Source: Setomelanomma holmii
Taxonomy: Eukaryota; Ascomycota; Dothideomycetes; Pleosporales; Phaeosphaeriaceae
Reading direction: 5' to 3'
DNA length: 64,000 bases
NCBI GenBank assembly: GCA_010015745.1
Contig: ML978231.1
Coordinates: forward strand, 102,503-166,502
Position 1 is the stretch's first letter; every line of letters starts with the position of its first letter. The translations under genes were made by a program, and so were the position numbers. Below the pieces are notes generated by a model. The model was not told the DNA's origin and did no database searches. It saw only the letters and a list, made by a program, of their open reading frames with translations. This document shows positions 11,517 to 22,098 of the stretch, one piece after another.

Positions 11517-12898
11517 ATGTTGCTGAAAGCTCTTGTGGCGGCGCTATATGTGTTTGAGGTAGCCGCAAACCTAACACAAGGCAGGAAGACGTGCACTATA
11601 AAGGCTAATGGTTCCAACCTCACAGACGATGCGCCCGCAATACGCGCAGCTTTCAAGGAATGTGGGAACCACGGCAAGATTGTCTTCACCCCGACAACCT
11701 ACTTCGTCAACACTGAGTTGGACATCAGAGGTCTCGAAGACGTAGACATCGATATACAGGGCGAGCTTCTAGTATGTTGAAGATGATGAACTGCGCGAAC
11801 AGCCGCTGACGCGCTTCACAGTGGAGTACTGACATTCAATACTGGCTCAATGCATCTCTTCCGGTTGGGTATCAGAATCAGTCCACAGCATTCATCTTCG
11901 GCGGCAACAATGTCCGCATCAATGGCCACGGCGCCGGGGCCTTCAATGGCAATGGCGACTACTGGTATCAATGGATCAAGAAGCAGAGCAACACATCCAA
12001 CTATCCAGGTCGTCCTCACCAAATTACCTTCAATGGTCTTACCAACTCAGTGGTCAAAGGGCTGCGATTCCTACGAAGTCAAATGTGGACAATGTCCATC
12101 ATAAACAGCTACGACAGCAACTTTGAGGATATCTTCATCAACAATACCGGAAATGTAGTACAAAGCTGTAAGTCTTCCACCCTCACCCTTCCCTCTCCCA
12201 GATCTGGCCGCCAACAACAGCCAGCAAACACCGACGGAGTCGACACCTTCTATTCCTCCAACCTCCTCTTCAGCAACTGGAACGTCTACAATGGTGACGA
12301 CTCCTTCTCCTGCAAAGCAAACAGCACAAACATCACCATCCGGGACTCCCACTTCTACAACGGTCTCGGCATCGCCATCGGCTCGATCGGTCAGTACAAC
12401 GACAAATTCGAAACCGTTGAGAACATTCGTGCGGAAAATGTCGCGTTTACAAACACCTTACATGCGTTTTACGTCAAGATCTGGACAGATGATCAGAACG
12501 GATACCCACCAAATGGCGGCGGCGGTGGTCTAGGACACGCATCTAATATGGTAATGAAGAATCTGACAGTTTCTGGTATGCGCGGCGCAACATTCTCCAT
12601 CTCCCAATGTACACGATTCAGCGGTGCGCCCGGCGAGGGAAACTGCACGAACAGCCAGTTCCAGATTCGCGACGTTGAGATTGTTGGCTTGAAGGGAACG
12701 ACCAAGGATCGCAGAGTAGCGAGTCTGCAGTGCAGTGGTGTTGCGCCGTGCACGGATATTGCATTGGAGGACATCGATTTGAAGTTTTCGAATGGGTCGA
12801 GCGCAGAGATTTATCTTTGTGGGCATGTAGTTGATGCGAAGGGGTGGAATTGTACGGGGGCGGTTTGTGTGGGTGGGAGTGCAACGGGGGGATGTTGA
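11517..12898 (+). CDS. GH28 pectin hydrolase, exo-acting / rhamnogalacturonan type (424 aa)
   Basis: Exons are 11517-11771, 11822-12167 and 12225-12898. The 57-nt second intron keeps the frame open, so it is easily missed; removing it restores the family motif SNTDGVDT. A hydrophobic N-terminus (MLLKALVAALYVFEVAA) is a secretion signal. Catalytic features: NTDGVD at about 202-207 and GDD at 224-226. At the third GH28 site, where endo- and many exo-polygalacturonases have Gly-His-Gly, the sequence is G247-L248-G249 in NGLGIAIGSIGQY. Loss of this His occurs in rhamnogalacturonan-acting GH28 enzymes, so I favour an exo or rhamnogalacturonan galacturonohydrolase activity over a classical polygalacturonase. 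Many N-glycosylation sequons fit an extracellular enzyme. It lies beside a dead GH3 xylosidase. Confidence 0.88.
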
Positions 12899-13056
12899 GA
12901 TTGAGGGAAATGAACTAGTGAAAGGAAGACATCACGCTGAGTGCTAGAGTGTCACACCGGATATGAGTCATTGATTCGATGTCGCCGTCGATATTGTAGC
13001 TTGTGGCCTGCCCGGCTAGTCATTGTCGGTGTTTTGAGCTACTTCAGTGGCTGCAG

Positions 13057-14828
13057 CTACTTGTCTAACACCACCTCACTTCCCGTCAACGTCAGCTTCA
13101 ACTCCGCCTGCGTCGGCTCATCCAGCATCAAGGTATATTCGCCGGGATACAGCACAGTATTCCCCGATTCATCAACACGCGCCAGGTTGCCCAACGTGAG
13201 GCCCAATTGTGCCGTCTTCGTAGTACCGCCAGTAATACCGCGGAGTTTAGCATACGAAATGAGTGTCTTGTGCGGATATGGCTTTGGGCCAGCTTCGCCC
13301 TGGATAAATGCTAGCGCCACGAAGTCCGATGTTCGATCACCAGTATTCGACACCGCAACGCTCAGTGCAGGAGCAGCGCAAGTGTCTGGATATTGGTTGG
13401 TGCAGTTCTCCAGCATGTCATGGATGTTGTGCGTGAGCAGTACGTCAGTGAACTTCGCGGTGAACGTCGTGTAATGCAGCCCAAATCCGATCGGCCGAAC
13501 AGCTTTGTCGTACCAACGATACGTGCGGCCAGGACTCGATGAATTTGATCGCAAATTCATGTCGAGCATGGGCAGTGCAGTATAGTTTGCTGGATACTTT
13601 GTGATTGATAGACGCCCAGCGACAGATGCTGCACCTGAGATCACATTCATGACTGCTGAGCCGCCATTTTGACCAGGCTAATCCGTCCGGAGGACGGAAT
13701 TGACGCCTTTGAGCGACAGAAGAGGTAAATTGTTGACCATGTCTCCAAGGACAACCACGACTAGTGGTTTACTGAGCGCAGCTAGCTTGATGATGAGATC
13801 GATCTGCGTAGTTGGCCAACTAATGTCCTTACGATCCATCCCTTCTGCAGCGGCTGAAGTGTCCAGACCACCAAAGTAAATAATGTAGTCCGACTTCTTT
13901 GCTGCATCCAGAGCTTTGCTCGTCCAATCATCCGGCGCACCTGACTTCTGCAGGATAGGACCTGTGGTGATAGCCATGTCCAAACCCATCTTCTAACCAA
14001 CGTAGACTGGCGTGCGAAGGTATGACGCCGGTCCGCTGTATATGCCAGACAGTTTAGACGAATCGTTCGCCCAAAAGCCAAGCATGGTGACTTTAGCTCC
14101 AGCCTTCAACGCCGGCGGGAGTGTATGATTCGTGTTCTTCAGCATGACAAGACCTTCGGCGACATGAAGCGAAAGCTGCTGCGCTTCCTTGGTATTCACA
14201 TCTGCGATACCCAAGTGTGCGTACGTGACCTTTGATCCATCAAAGTACCCAGCCCGCACCAGACCTTCATACTGTCTTCGGAGCGCGCGATCGATGACGG
14301 GGATGTTCATGTACTTTTGGCTCCAAGCTCCTGGAATCTCCGGCGATCCTGAATACTCGCAGCTATGGTCCATACCAGCGCTGAACGCCAAACTCGTGCC
14401 TTCTGCGTTCGACTTGGAGTATTTGTGGTTTTGCCAGATATCAGCAACAGCTTCGCAGTCGCTCGTGATGTTCCAGTGATCTCGAAGAATAGTCTGAAGA
14501 ACTTACGTATCCGCGCACGTCGGGACGCCATTGACAGCGTTGTACAAACACATGATCGAGCCAACTTTGGAGTCGCGCGCACATTGCTCAAAGAGAGGCA
14601 TGAAGTATTCCGCCAGATTCTGCACGGTTATCTTGGCATCGAAGTGGGGTCGATCGGTGCCATCCCATGCTTCCAGGTCGTAGCCAACATAGTACTTGCA
14701 GGTAGCGATGATCTCCTCTCTGGTTTGTTCCCTTCAAGCCCAGCAAGCAGTGCCTTCGTATAGCCCTTGATTCTTGCAGTGTTGCCGATCTGGATGTAAG
14801 ATCCCCGCTGTGCACGCGATGTTTTCAT
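13057..14828 (-). pseudogene. GH3 beta-xylosidase, broken and 5'-truncated
   Basis: Read from 14828 down to 13057, this is the C-terminal two thirds of a fungal GH3 beta-xylosidase: CLYNAVNGVPTCADT, ITSDCEAVADIW, AFSAGMDHSCE, YPANY, PGRTYRWYDKAVRPIGFGLHYT and a fibronectin-III-like tail. It carries in-frame stops at 14503-14505 (Tyr position of ADTYVLQ), 13993-13995 (a Gln position before KMGL; CAG to TAG would explain it) and 13678-13680 (before PGQNGG), a frameshift near 14715 and a small deletion after RDHWN. About the first 150 residues, including the signal peptide, are missing upstream. It is therefore a pseudogene, not an intron-rich gene: intron signals do not remove the stops. Confidence 0.85.
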
Positions 14829-15961
14829 CCATCGGGCGTCTCAAGGCTGTTTACAAACCACGTTACATTAGCTTCATCCCAAACCCACAGCCAAGAGTCG
14901 TCTCGACATGATCCTACATTGAATATGGAGTATATCATGATCCGCTGCCCAATGCGTATCGATTTGCTACCGACTAAATTGAACCACCGGCTCAAAGTGT
15001 AGGTGATAACCCCGTAGACTTTGCGGCAAGACTTCCCTATAAGGTATAAGATAGAGGTATAGAAATCTTCCTGAGTACTCGAAACGTAGATGCTGCCAAT
15101 AGCTCGAGGTGTTGAAGTGGTAGGTAGTTACTTTGAGTGGGTACGTTCCTCCCGAGGTCGTCCGTACTGTCGTGGTCGGGGTACTTCATGACAATAGAAC
15201 TGGCCATCCGACGAGACGAAAATCCATCTGAGTGATGGAGAAACATATCATAGGATATTTCATGTTCATCATGAAGATTGACTCAAATGGCCAGACCGTG
15301 TTGTTTGGTCCGGTACGCGTTCAAGCTAGCGCGAATGGCGTTAGTCAGGGTGCATTGTCGTTGCCGTTCAGTTCCGATTCGCATGCTCAATTCTTCTCAT
15401 GATGTTTCGCTTTCGTGACGAGAGGGTGCCTCTACATTTCTGGTAGCCTTCTTACTCAGATCGCTTTCGCTCGATGTGAGTCTCATTAGAGATCACATCT
15501 CGATATAGATGAACCAGCTGCGAAGAGCGGTGAAGCTCGGCCCAGGAACGGCACGTGGGCGGTCAACCTGCATACGGGCACGCCGTAGTCCAGCCACCAT
15601 CTCAGCCTCGAACCTGAAGGCCACATCAACGTGATGATCCACGCAAGCCTCGCCTTTGCAATGGCACTCGATGCATCCAATTGCACATTCAAGATCGTAT
15701 AGCACACTGCCCCACCTACCGGATCTGTTTGACCGAGACTGCATTTGGACTTCTTTCCTCGCGGGCGTAAGCGAATATATATCTCGAATCGGTCAGAAAC
15801 ATTGCGCAAAGTACAAGTCCAATATGGCGTGCGAAGTTGCCAGCTGAAAGGTGTCCTCCGCCGCTTTTGAACTCAATTGAAGGAACTGTGCTCTTTGAGC
15901 GCACGTATAAAGACGTGATTTCATAACCACGAACTATGCAGTCATTGATATAAACTTCAAT
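14829..15961. other. 1.1 kb without recognised gene
   Basis: This is upstream of both the GH3 relic and the 662-aa gene. The missing 5' part of the xylosidase is not found here. Minus-strand frames at 15486-15904 have no domain and no splice-supported extension. It probably contains the promoter of the gene at 15962. Confidence 0.4.
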
Positions 15962-17950
15962 ATGGGTGATACCGGAACTTCACTACCACCTCAGCGCCCA
16001 TACGTCTCTCGGATACAAGTCGTGAATGCCACACCTCACAAGATACTTGTAGCCAACACACATGACGGCCTTCGCGAAGATCTCAACTGGGCTAGGCATA
16101 GGAAGGCCGAGACCGCAGATCTCCAGAAGGCGGTTGTTTACGAATTCGGACAGAGCCAATCTGAACGGGCTTTTGCCTTCTCCTCGTCCGACAAACAATG
16201 GAACCTGGACGTCGAGGTCCAGCTCGGTGCTGGATACGACGGAATGACGGTGCAGCTCTATTTGGACGATCAGGATACGTACATATCAAGGGCCAATATA
16301 TCGACCTGCCCGACTGCATTCAGTAATCATGTTGTTGTTTCAGGCAATAGCGCAGTGTTCCGATTCGAGGGCAACGGCGATGCACCGTACGGATGGTTTG
16401 GCAAATACAGAATTACGGTCCATATCTGGAATGCCCCATTCAAGAGAGCCAGCAATCCGGAGGAAAATGCTAAAGTACCGGACTTCCACCTCGAAGCTTA
16501 CTACCTCTCAACATCGAATCTACCCGAATACTTCAAGGACGGAATTCCACTTCTTCTCCTCCGCATGTTTGTGCTGCCTTGGCATGGGCGCTTGACGTAC
16601 GACAGCATCGAAGCCTATATCGAGCATGTCACCCAAGTCGTTTTCGGGTCCAGGAAACCCTACGATGGGCGGCCGTCGGCCACGAGCGATCATTGGCTAG
16701 TGTACAACAGCGACGGTGGGGGCTCTGCCAGCTTTGCATCTCAATACGGCGAAGCTGGGCTCAATCTTACTGCCTGGCTAGATGCTTTCCGAAACTTTGA
16801 ACAACATGGCTTGCATACCCATGTCAATTGCTATGATCAAGCTGCAATCACGGAGATAGCTCTATGCCTGGGCCTCTCGCACAATCAAATACATTGGGAA
16901 TATAACCAAGTATATGGCTTCATCGACGCGGAGCTTGTAGGATGGGGTAGGGTCAACAGCCCCTATTTCGATGATATCAAGGACACGCGTTTCTACAAAC
17001 AAGTGGACGGCAAAGAAGATTCCCGACGACAACCTTTCAACAACCATGCATACCTATCGTGGTCGAAGGAGCCTGTCGCGCTAGACTTTTACAAGCAATA
17101 TGACGAGGCTATGAAAGACTGCGAGGACCACGATGACTACGCGCAAAGGGCAGAGAATTTCGAGAAGACCAAAGGAGTCACTCTAAGAATGATCGATTCT
17201 TGTGCTGGGCCGCATCCTGGGACTGAAACACGACAGGAGTATGAGAAGCAGATCCTCATAATTGATGATGCAGCTGAGTCCTTCTCAACTTATGTGAAGG
17301 ACGATTTGAAAAAGCACCCAGGCAAATGGAAAGAACGACATCACCTTGGCCCGGGTGTTTCGACGTTGAACAAGCTTCTACCCGCAGGCGATGCGACTGA
17401 CAAGTACAACGAAGTGGTCAAGGAGATCAGAGAACAGACGACTATGAAAAAGGTGACACCACGTCATTGTAAAGATTTGGACATCAATTTGGTGCGGCCC
17501 GTCTTTGAAGCGTATGTCAAAGATCACTTGCACTCGCGTTGGAAGGCTATGAAGCCTTGCACCATCCGCCCTTACACAACCAGCGATGGGACAATCGTCC
17601 ATGAAGTCAAATTCAATTTCGCCTTGGCCCCATATACTCGATTGGACCGTTCTGCGGCCATGCGCATAGCCATAAATGACAATGATCGTGGCGCACAAAA
17701 GGCCTTGGCTGGGCACTTGGCTTTCAAATCATGTTCGGACGTTAGAGATTCGTTTCCGGTGCTACAAGGCCATCTCGAGACAGGAATGGGTCCCGTGGCT
17801 GTGGTTGGAAGTGCATACATCAGGGCGTTTGTGTGGTTCAACGTCGCCGTGGAAGTTACTGTGGAGGAGAGAGCAGCGTGGAAAGCTATGGGCAATGCAC
17901 TCTTGGAGCAGTTACTGCTCAGATTGCTCATGGTGACAACCCCAACATGA
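15962..17950 (+). CDS. 662-aa protein with possible transglutaminase-like Cys-His-Asp triad
   Basis: Single exon, well open, with a start at 15962 (ATGGGTGATACC). Residues 10-210 look like beta-rich sequence (alternating hydrophobics, several Trp). Residues about 245-380 contain LHTHVNCYDQAAITEIALCLG (Cys290) and PFNNHAYLSW (His362), followed 13 residues later by VALD (Asp375). The order and spacing Cys - about 70 - His - 13 - Asp, with the Cys opening a helix, is what transglutaminase-like and papain-fold enzymes show. Residues 380-560 are charged and helical, and the end is hydrophobic and mixed. There is no signal peptide or membrane segment, so it is likely cytosolic. The fold assignment is my inference; no family name is recognised. 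Confidence 0.7.
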   Translation: MGDTGTSLPPQRPYVSRIQVVNATPHKILVANTHDGLREDLNWARHRKAETADLQKAVVYEFGQSQSERAFAFSSSDKQWNLDVEVQLGAGYDGMTVQLYLDDQDTYISRANISTCPTAFSNHVVVSGNSAVFRFEGNGDAPYGWFGKYRITVHIWNAPFKRASNPEENAKVPDFHLEAYYLSTSNLPEYFKDGIPLLLLRMFVLPWHGRLTYDSIEAYIEHVTQVVFGSRKPYDGRPSATSDHWLVYNSDGGGSASFASQYGEAGLNLTAWLDAFRNFEQHGLHTHVNCYDQAAITEIALCLGLSHNQIHWEYNQVYGFIDAELVGWGRVNSPYFDDIKDTRFYKQVDGKEDSRRQPFNNHAYLSWSKEPVALDFYKQYDEAMKDCEDHDDYAQRAENFEKTKGVTLRMIDSCAGPHPGTETRQEYEKQILIIDDAAESFSTYVKDDLKKHPGKWKERHHLGPGVSTLNKLLPAGDATDKYNEVVKEIREQTTMKKVTPRHCKDLDINLVRPVFEAYVKDHLHSRWKAMKPCTIRPYTTSDGTIVHEVKFNFALAPYTRLDRSAAMRIAINDNDRGAQKALAGHLAFKSCSDVRDSFPVLQGHLETGMGPVAVVGSAYIRAFVWFNVAVEVTVEERAAWKAMGNALLEQLLLRLLMVTTPT

Positions 17951-17986
17951 GTCCAAGTGCGGCAAGCATATGGAAGTATGGGCATC

Positions 17987-19351
17987 TCAATCAAATACAA
18001 CCTTCTTCCCTATCCCAGCCGGCGCCTTGACGTCAATCTTGATCTGCTTCTTCTCCTTCGCCAACTTGGCAGCTTGCCAACTAGGATGCAACTCTCCCGC
18101 ATCGTCCCTCTTCTTTACCTCGTTCTTCTTCTTGCCCAGCGGTATCGCATTCTCACCACTCTGTGTCGGGCCAAAGCCGCTTGGTGCACCTCTTCTACCC
18201 CTATCGTTGTTCACAGCGCCTCGCCTGGGATCCCAACCTGCGTTGCGTTCTTGCTTTCCGAGATGCATGGCTTTCGCACCGAACTTCGCTTCTGCAATCT
18301 TTTGACGCGCGCGTTGGCCTCGTCGATTCTTCCGCGGGGCAAATTCGGCGTCGAGATCGGATGCATCAGAGTCGGAGCCTACGATGTAGTTTGCATGACT
18401 GAGCGAAGGTACAAAGTTCGATGATGTGGGTTTGGTCTCTTCTACGACTCTCTTCCTGAGTTTTGTGGTCGGTGCTGCAGCTTCGTCTGACTCTGATTCA
18501 GGCTCGTCCGAGGGCGGGGCTATGCGGTGATCGATCGCAATGTCCTGGTCATCGCTAGGTGCATCTTCCTTGCTGCTGAAGCCTTGGAATGAATCTTCTT
18601 CCTCGCTCTCGACATTGAGATCGTCTTCTGGATCGTGCTCGCTCTCACTGTCTCCGATGCTCTGTGGCCGCTCATCGTCCGATACCGCGCCCTCACTGTC
18701 ATCCTCACCAGACGAGGGCGCTGCTATCCGCGCGCCGAATGCAGCATATGGGTCTCCGTCCTCGTCGCTCACGTCTAGCATATCTGCAGCTGCTTTCTCG
18801 CCAGCTTTCGATCCCTTGCCCTTCCCAGATGGTCTCGCTTCGTCACTCCTTGCGGCGGGTTCTCCATCTTCTGTCGCAACCATCGCCTTCAAGTCGTCCA
18901 CGCACTCATCCACCACCTTCTTCACCGCCGCAACTTTATACAACCGCGCCAACACATTCAGCATTGCAGAACCTATGCTTCCTCTCTGGGGTCCTTCCAC
19001 ATAGTCTTTCAGCGCATCCTGGTCCTTCAAGCTCTTCACCCTCCCAATCGTCTTCCTCAGGTGTTGATCTGCAATCTTCTCCAGCTCCAAGCTCTTCAAG
19101 ACGACGTACTCCGCCTCCAAACGCGCGATTACTTTCGCATCGCCTTTTGCCTGTGCCGTCTTCTTCCTCCGGCTGTGTTTCTGACGCTCGAAGCCTGCGC
19201 CCAGGCGCAGAGCTGCTACTAGGGACTTCTTCGCATCGAGAATACGGCGGTTGCACGTGCGCTTTTTGGACTTGAGGGCGACATCGGCGGGATCTGGAGA
19301 CGAGGATGGCGTGGGTGAGACAGAGCCTTCGGCGCGCTTTCGCTTGACCAT
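17987..19351 (-). CDS. BUD22: BUD22-family ribosome biogenesis protein (454 aa)
   Basis: I start at the Met at 19351 (MVKRKRAEGS); the frame also extends 27 residues upstream to 19432. Residues 1-160 are Lys/Arg-rich helices (KKSLVAALRLGAGFERQKHSRRKK). The middle is highly acidic with casein-kinase-like Ser-Asp-Glu runs. The C-terminus has the BUD22 hallmark: a conserved LHPSWQAAKLAKEKK box followed by a short basic tail. BUD22 proteins act in the nucleolus in 18S rRNA processing and 40S assembly. The gene is convergent with the 662-aa gene, only 36 bp from its stop, so the 3' ends probably overlap. Confidence 0.82.
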   Translation of the reverse strand: MVKRKRAEGSVSPTPSSSPDPADVALKSKKRTCNRRILDAKKSLVAALRLGAGFERQKHSRRKKTAQAKGDAKVIARLEAEYVVLKSLELEKIADQHLRKTIGRVKSLKDQDALKDYVEGPQRGSIGSAMLNVLARLYKVAAVKKVVDECVDDLKAMVATEDGEPAARSDEARPSGKGKGSKAGEKAAADMLDVSDEDGDPYAAFGARIAAPSSGEDDSEGAVSDDERPQSIGDSESEHDPEDDLNVESEEEDSFQGFSSKEDAPSDDQDIAIDHRIAPPSDEPESESDEAAAPTTKLRKRVVEETKPTSSNFVPSLSHANYIVGSDSDASDLDAEFAPRKNRRGQRARQKIAEAKFGAKAMHLGKQERNAGWDPRRGAVNNDRGRRGAPSGFGPTQSGENAIPLGKKKNEVKKRDDAGELHPSWQAAKLAKEKKQIKIDVKAPAGIGKKVVFD

Positions 19352-19689
19352 GGCGGTATGAGGTTGTGATGTTGATGTTCTCGTAGAAATTTTGGATCGA
19401 ATTGCGCTATCGATAAGAGCTCGCGTAAACATGCCTCGGCTGTTTCACTAGCGTGTTTTGGGCTTCCACTTCCGTTGTGCGTCATACAATCAAGCGTCCT
19501 GCAACAACTCACCAACACCTTTAGTTAACCAGAGATATAAGCCGAGCAAGGGAGGAGGTTATCTGGCACCATATACAATTCGCATTAACGACTCAACGAC
19601 TGTACTCACGCTATGAATATCGATGCGCAGAACTCAGGAAATGCTTCAAACCCGCATAATCATGCCACTTTCTCGAACCACATCTATCT
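19352..19689. promoter_or_regulatory. Promoter side of BUD22
   Basis: This lies upstream of the minus-strand BUD22 gene and contains no other recognisable gene. A 99-aa minus-strand frame (19219-19518) overlaps the BUD22 start in another frame and is a shadow. Confidence 0.35.
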
Positions 19690-20115
19690 CTTCCTCCTCT
19701 CCAACTCAGACAGTGAGGTAGGATAGAATGACGTCTCTTACCCAGGCACCTTTCTTCTTCTCTCCAGCTCAGACGATGAGGTAGGATGGAACTTCGTCGA
19801 ACCATTAGGCTTCCTTGCTCCACTCGCCAGCTCAGACCCCGAGGTAAGATAGAACTCTGTCGAAGCACTTGGACCCTTCACTCTCCGCGCTAGCTCAGAT
19901 GCCGAGTAAGATAGTACCCAGTCGAGTCCACAGCACTCTCTTCTCTGCGAGCCATCTTAGATGCCGAGGTAGGAAGGAACCCAGTGGACGTTGCGGTTGT
20001 ACTTTCCTTTTGCGCTATCACCGAGTCCTTGGTTGGATAGAATGAAGCGGAACCCTCAGCCTTGCTACCCCTTCGCGCCACCATGGAACCGTCTACAGGA
20101 TAGGCTATGTTGCAA
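19690..20115. repeat. 63-bp tandem repeat array, about seven units
   Basis: A recurring core (CTCAGA..NGAGGTAGGATAGAA on the plus strand) appears at 19705, 19768, 19831, 19894, 19956, 20019 and about 20082. The spacing is 63 bases except for one 62-base step, where a single G is missing near 19905. Units diverge at 20-40% of positions, so the array is old. On the minus strand the period is 21 codons, with pattern FYPTSxSExARR: a Pro-Thr-Ser turn, then a dibasic pair in most units. Frameshift and stop codons interrupt the left half. Confidence 0.85.
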
Positions 20116-20252
20116 GGTGCAGATTCCCTAGGCGTATCACCAGGTTTTGTAACACCACCAAGTGGCGCGCCAGGGCCGATTCGGTCACGGGGGAGGTGGC
20201 TTCCGGGCACACGTGAAGGGCTTCGATTCCGAGTGTTGCGTGAGGGAATCAT
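19890..20252 (-). CDS. Hypothetical repeat protein, probably truncated (120 aa)
   Basis: Start at 20252 (MIPSRNTRNRSPSRVPG). The first 50 residues are Arg/Pro/Gly-rich. After that the protein enters the 21-residue repeat, with units FYPTKDSVIAQKES, FLPTSASKMARREES and YYLT. It then loses frame through the missing base near 19905 and stops at 19890. If that base is restored by eye, the same repeat continues for at least two more units before another stop, so the gene was probably longer. There is no signal peptide. An acceptor-like CACAG sits just before the start, so an upstream exon is possible. Function unknown. Confidence 0.35.
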   Translation of the reverse strand: MIPSRNTRNRSPSRVPGSHLPRDRIGPGAPLGGVTKPGDTPRESAPCNIAYPVDGSMVARRGSKAEGSASFYPTKDSVIAQKESTTATSTGFLPTSASKMARREESAVDSTGYYLTRHLS

Positions 20253-20590
20253 GCTGTGTCAAGAAATAGCGATGTGAATGAGTTTGTGAGCGGAAGTAGG
20301 TGACTTGGTCGATAGCCAGTGATGACCTAACAATCTTGGGCGTTATTTAGTGGGAATCGCTGGCGCTCACGGCGGCGTGCTTATAGGCCTCGATTGTTTG
20401 TGAAGGGTATTCATGCTTGGGGAGATGTGAAGAGGCCGCTACAAGTACACGTATCGATGGCAATGAAGCAGGGTAGGGTCGGTGTCAATGTGAAGCGTTG
20501 CATTGAACAGCAGGGGCTGTCGAAGTCTTTCTATTTACAGCTGTCCTTTTGGATCTGAGACATTTCCATTCGATCCGCAAGACTGCGGTC
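20253..20590. other. Short intergenic stretch
   Basis: Lies between the repeat-protein frame and the 3' end of the Dal5-type transporter. No gene or structural element is recognised. Confidence 0.4.
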
Positions 20591-22098
20591 TCATCTCCAG
20601 AGACCAAGTCCCTCCTTTCTCCTAGTAGCAACATGCATGAAGATGTACACGCAAACACCGAAGCCCAACATGCCCGAAATGACACCGAACCCCATGAGAT
20701 ACTTCGGCTTGTCGTGCGCTGGGAAGAGGTATGCGCCATAGATTTGTGCAAGATTACCCATGGCATTGACGAGCGCCAAAGCGATAGCTCTGACTTCCGG
20801 CTCAATGCTACCAAGAGTAGCGCTGGCAAATGACAGCGCGACGGCGTTCGACGACCAGAGACCGGCAGCCATGAGGACGAGAAGTGCGTATCGTGCTTTG
20901 AAGTCGTAAATGACGCAGACGAGGATCGATGTTATGAGGGAGAAGCCTAGCCATGAGGAGATGACTATACCGCGGTAGTTGGAGATCGAGTCAGCGAAGT
21001 AGGTAGTGATGGCTGTGCAGACGAACGCAACGGCGTAGATTGGGACGGTCATGTACTGCGCTTGGACGGTTGACTTGTAGCCGAGACCATTGACAAGGGT
21101 GGGGTAGAAGTAGGAGAGGGTTGACGAGCCGACGATGACCTGATGATGTTAGAGAATTGTGCCGGATATGAGTCGATGATAGTGGTGCTTACCATGTATC
21201 CCAGGATGAAGCCAATGGTCTTCCAGTCCATGATGGCAAGCTTGAACGATTGCCCCTTGCCCATTCTCTCTTCGCCCTCTGCGTAAGTCTGAACACCTCC
21301 GCCTCGCAGACGAGCAATGGCGATGGCACGCTCGCGCTCAGTGAGGCGCTTGCTGTTGGCCGGAAAGTCGAGAAGAATGAAGGAGGCACAGATGGCCCAA
21401 ACAATAGTTGCTGCTCCTTCCACGATGAAGAGCCAACGCCATCCACGAAGTCCACGAGTTCCCTCCATACCGCCAGTGATTGCTCCAGCGAGCAGACCAC
21501 CAAAGGCGCCCGAAAGAATGGCTGCCGACATGTACACGCCGAAACGCTTGGACTGTTCCTCTTTCTTATACCAGGAGCTAATGATGAGCAGGATACCTGG
21601 AGCGAAACCAGCCTCACACACACCGACGAGGATCCTGAGAGCGACGAGATGCTTGAAGTCGTGGATGGCGGCCATGACACAGGTAAGTCCGCCCCAGATG
21701 GTCATGATGACTGGAAGGTAGATGGACGGCTTGAAGCGGACGAGAAGCATGTTTGATGGCACTTCAAAGACGACATATGTCACAAAGAACACCACAAGGG
21801 CGATGGAGTATTGATTCGAGGTAAGTTTCAGATCCGTTGCCATACCAGCAATCCTGGCATTACCGATGCTGCACTCATGTCAGTGATGGCAGAAAAGTTG
21901 CGCAGATGGTGCATACTTGGTACGGTCCATGTAGGACAACAAGTACATAAGCCATATTGTTGGCAGCAAGAAGAGATCAATCTTCCTGACGAGCTTCTGC
22001 TCCTCTTCGGGTGTCCAGGTGAGCTCTGTGACCTCAATCTGCTTGGTGGCTTCCATCTCCTTGACGTCTGCCTCCAAGGACTGGGGCGTGAACGACAT
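20591..22098 (-). CDS. MFS transporter, Dal5/allantoate-permease (anion:cation symporter) type (468 aa)
   Basis: Exons are 22098-21917, 21868-21193 and 21139-20591 (introns 48 and 53 nt). Splicing restores the family signature MDRTNIGNARIAG after the first membrane helix. About 12 hydrophobic segments are visible, with the MFS loop after helix 2-3 and GWRWLFIVEG before helix 6. The N-terminus is acidic and cytosolic. Dal5-type carriers take up organic anions such as allantoate, nicotinate, tartrate or sugar acids through the plasma membrane; the substrate cannot be read from sequence. It shares a 710-bp divergent promoter with the SDR gene, and the regulator and aldolase follow, which suggests co-regulation. 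Confidence 0.9.

Noticed and set aside
13993..14591. GH3 stops as unspliced introns, including the GTAAGT at 14502
   Set aside because: GTAAGT overlaps the Tyr-Val codons of a conserved ADTYVLQ block; splicing there would delete conserved sequence that is present and in frame after the stop.
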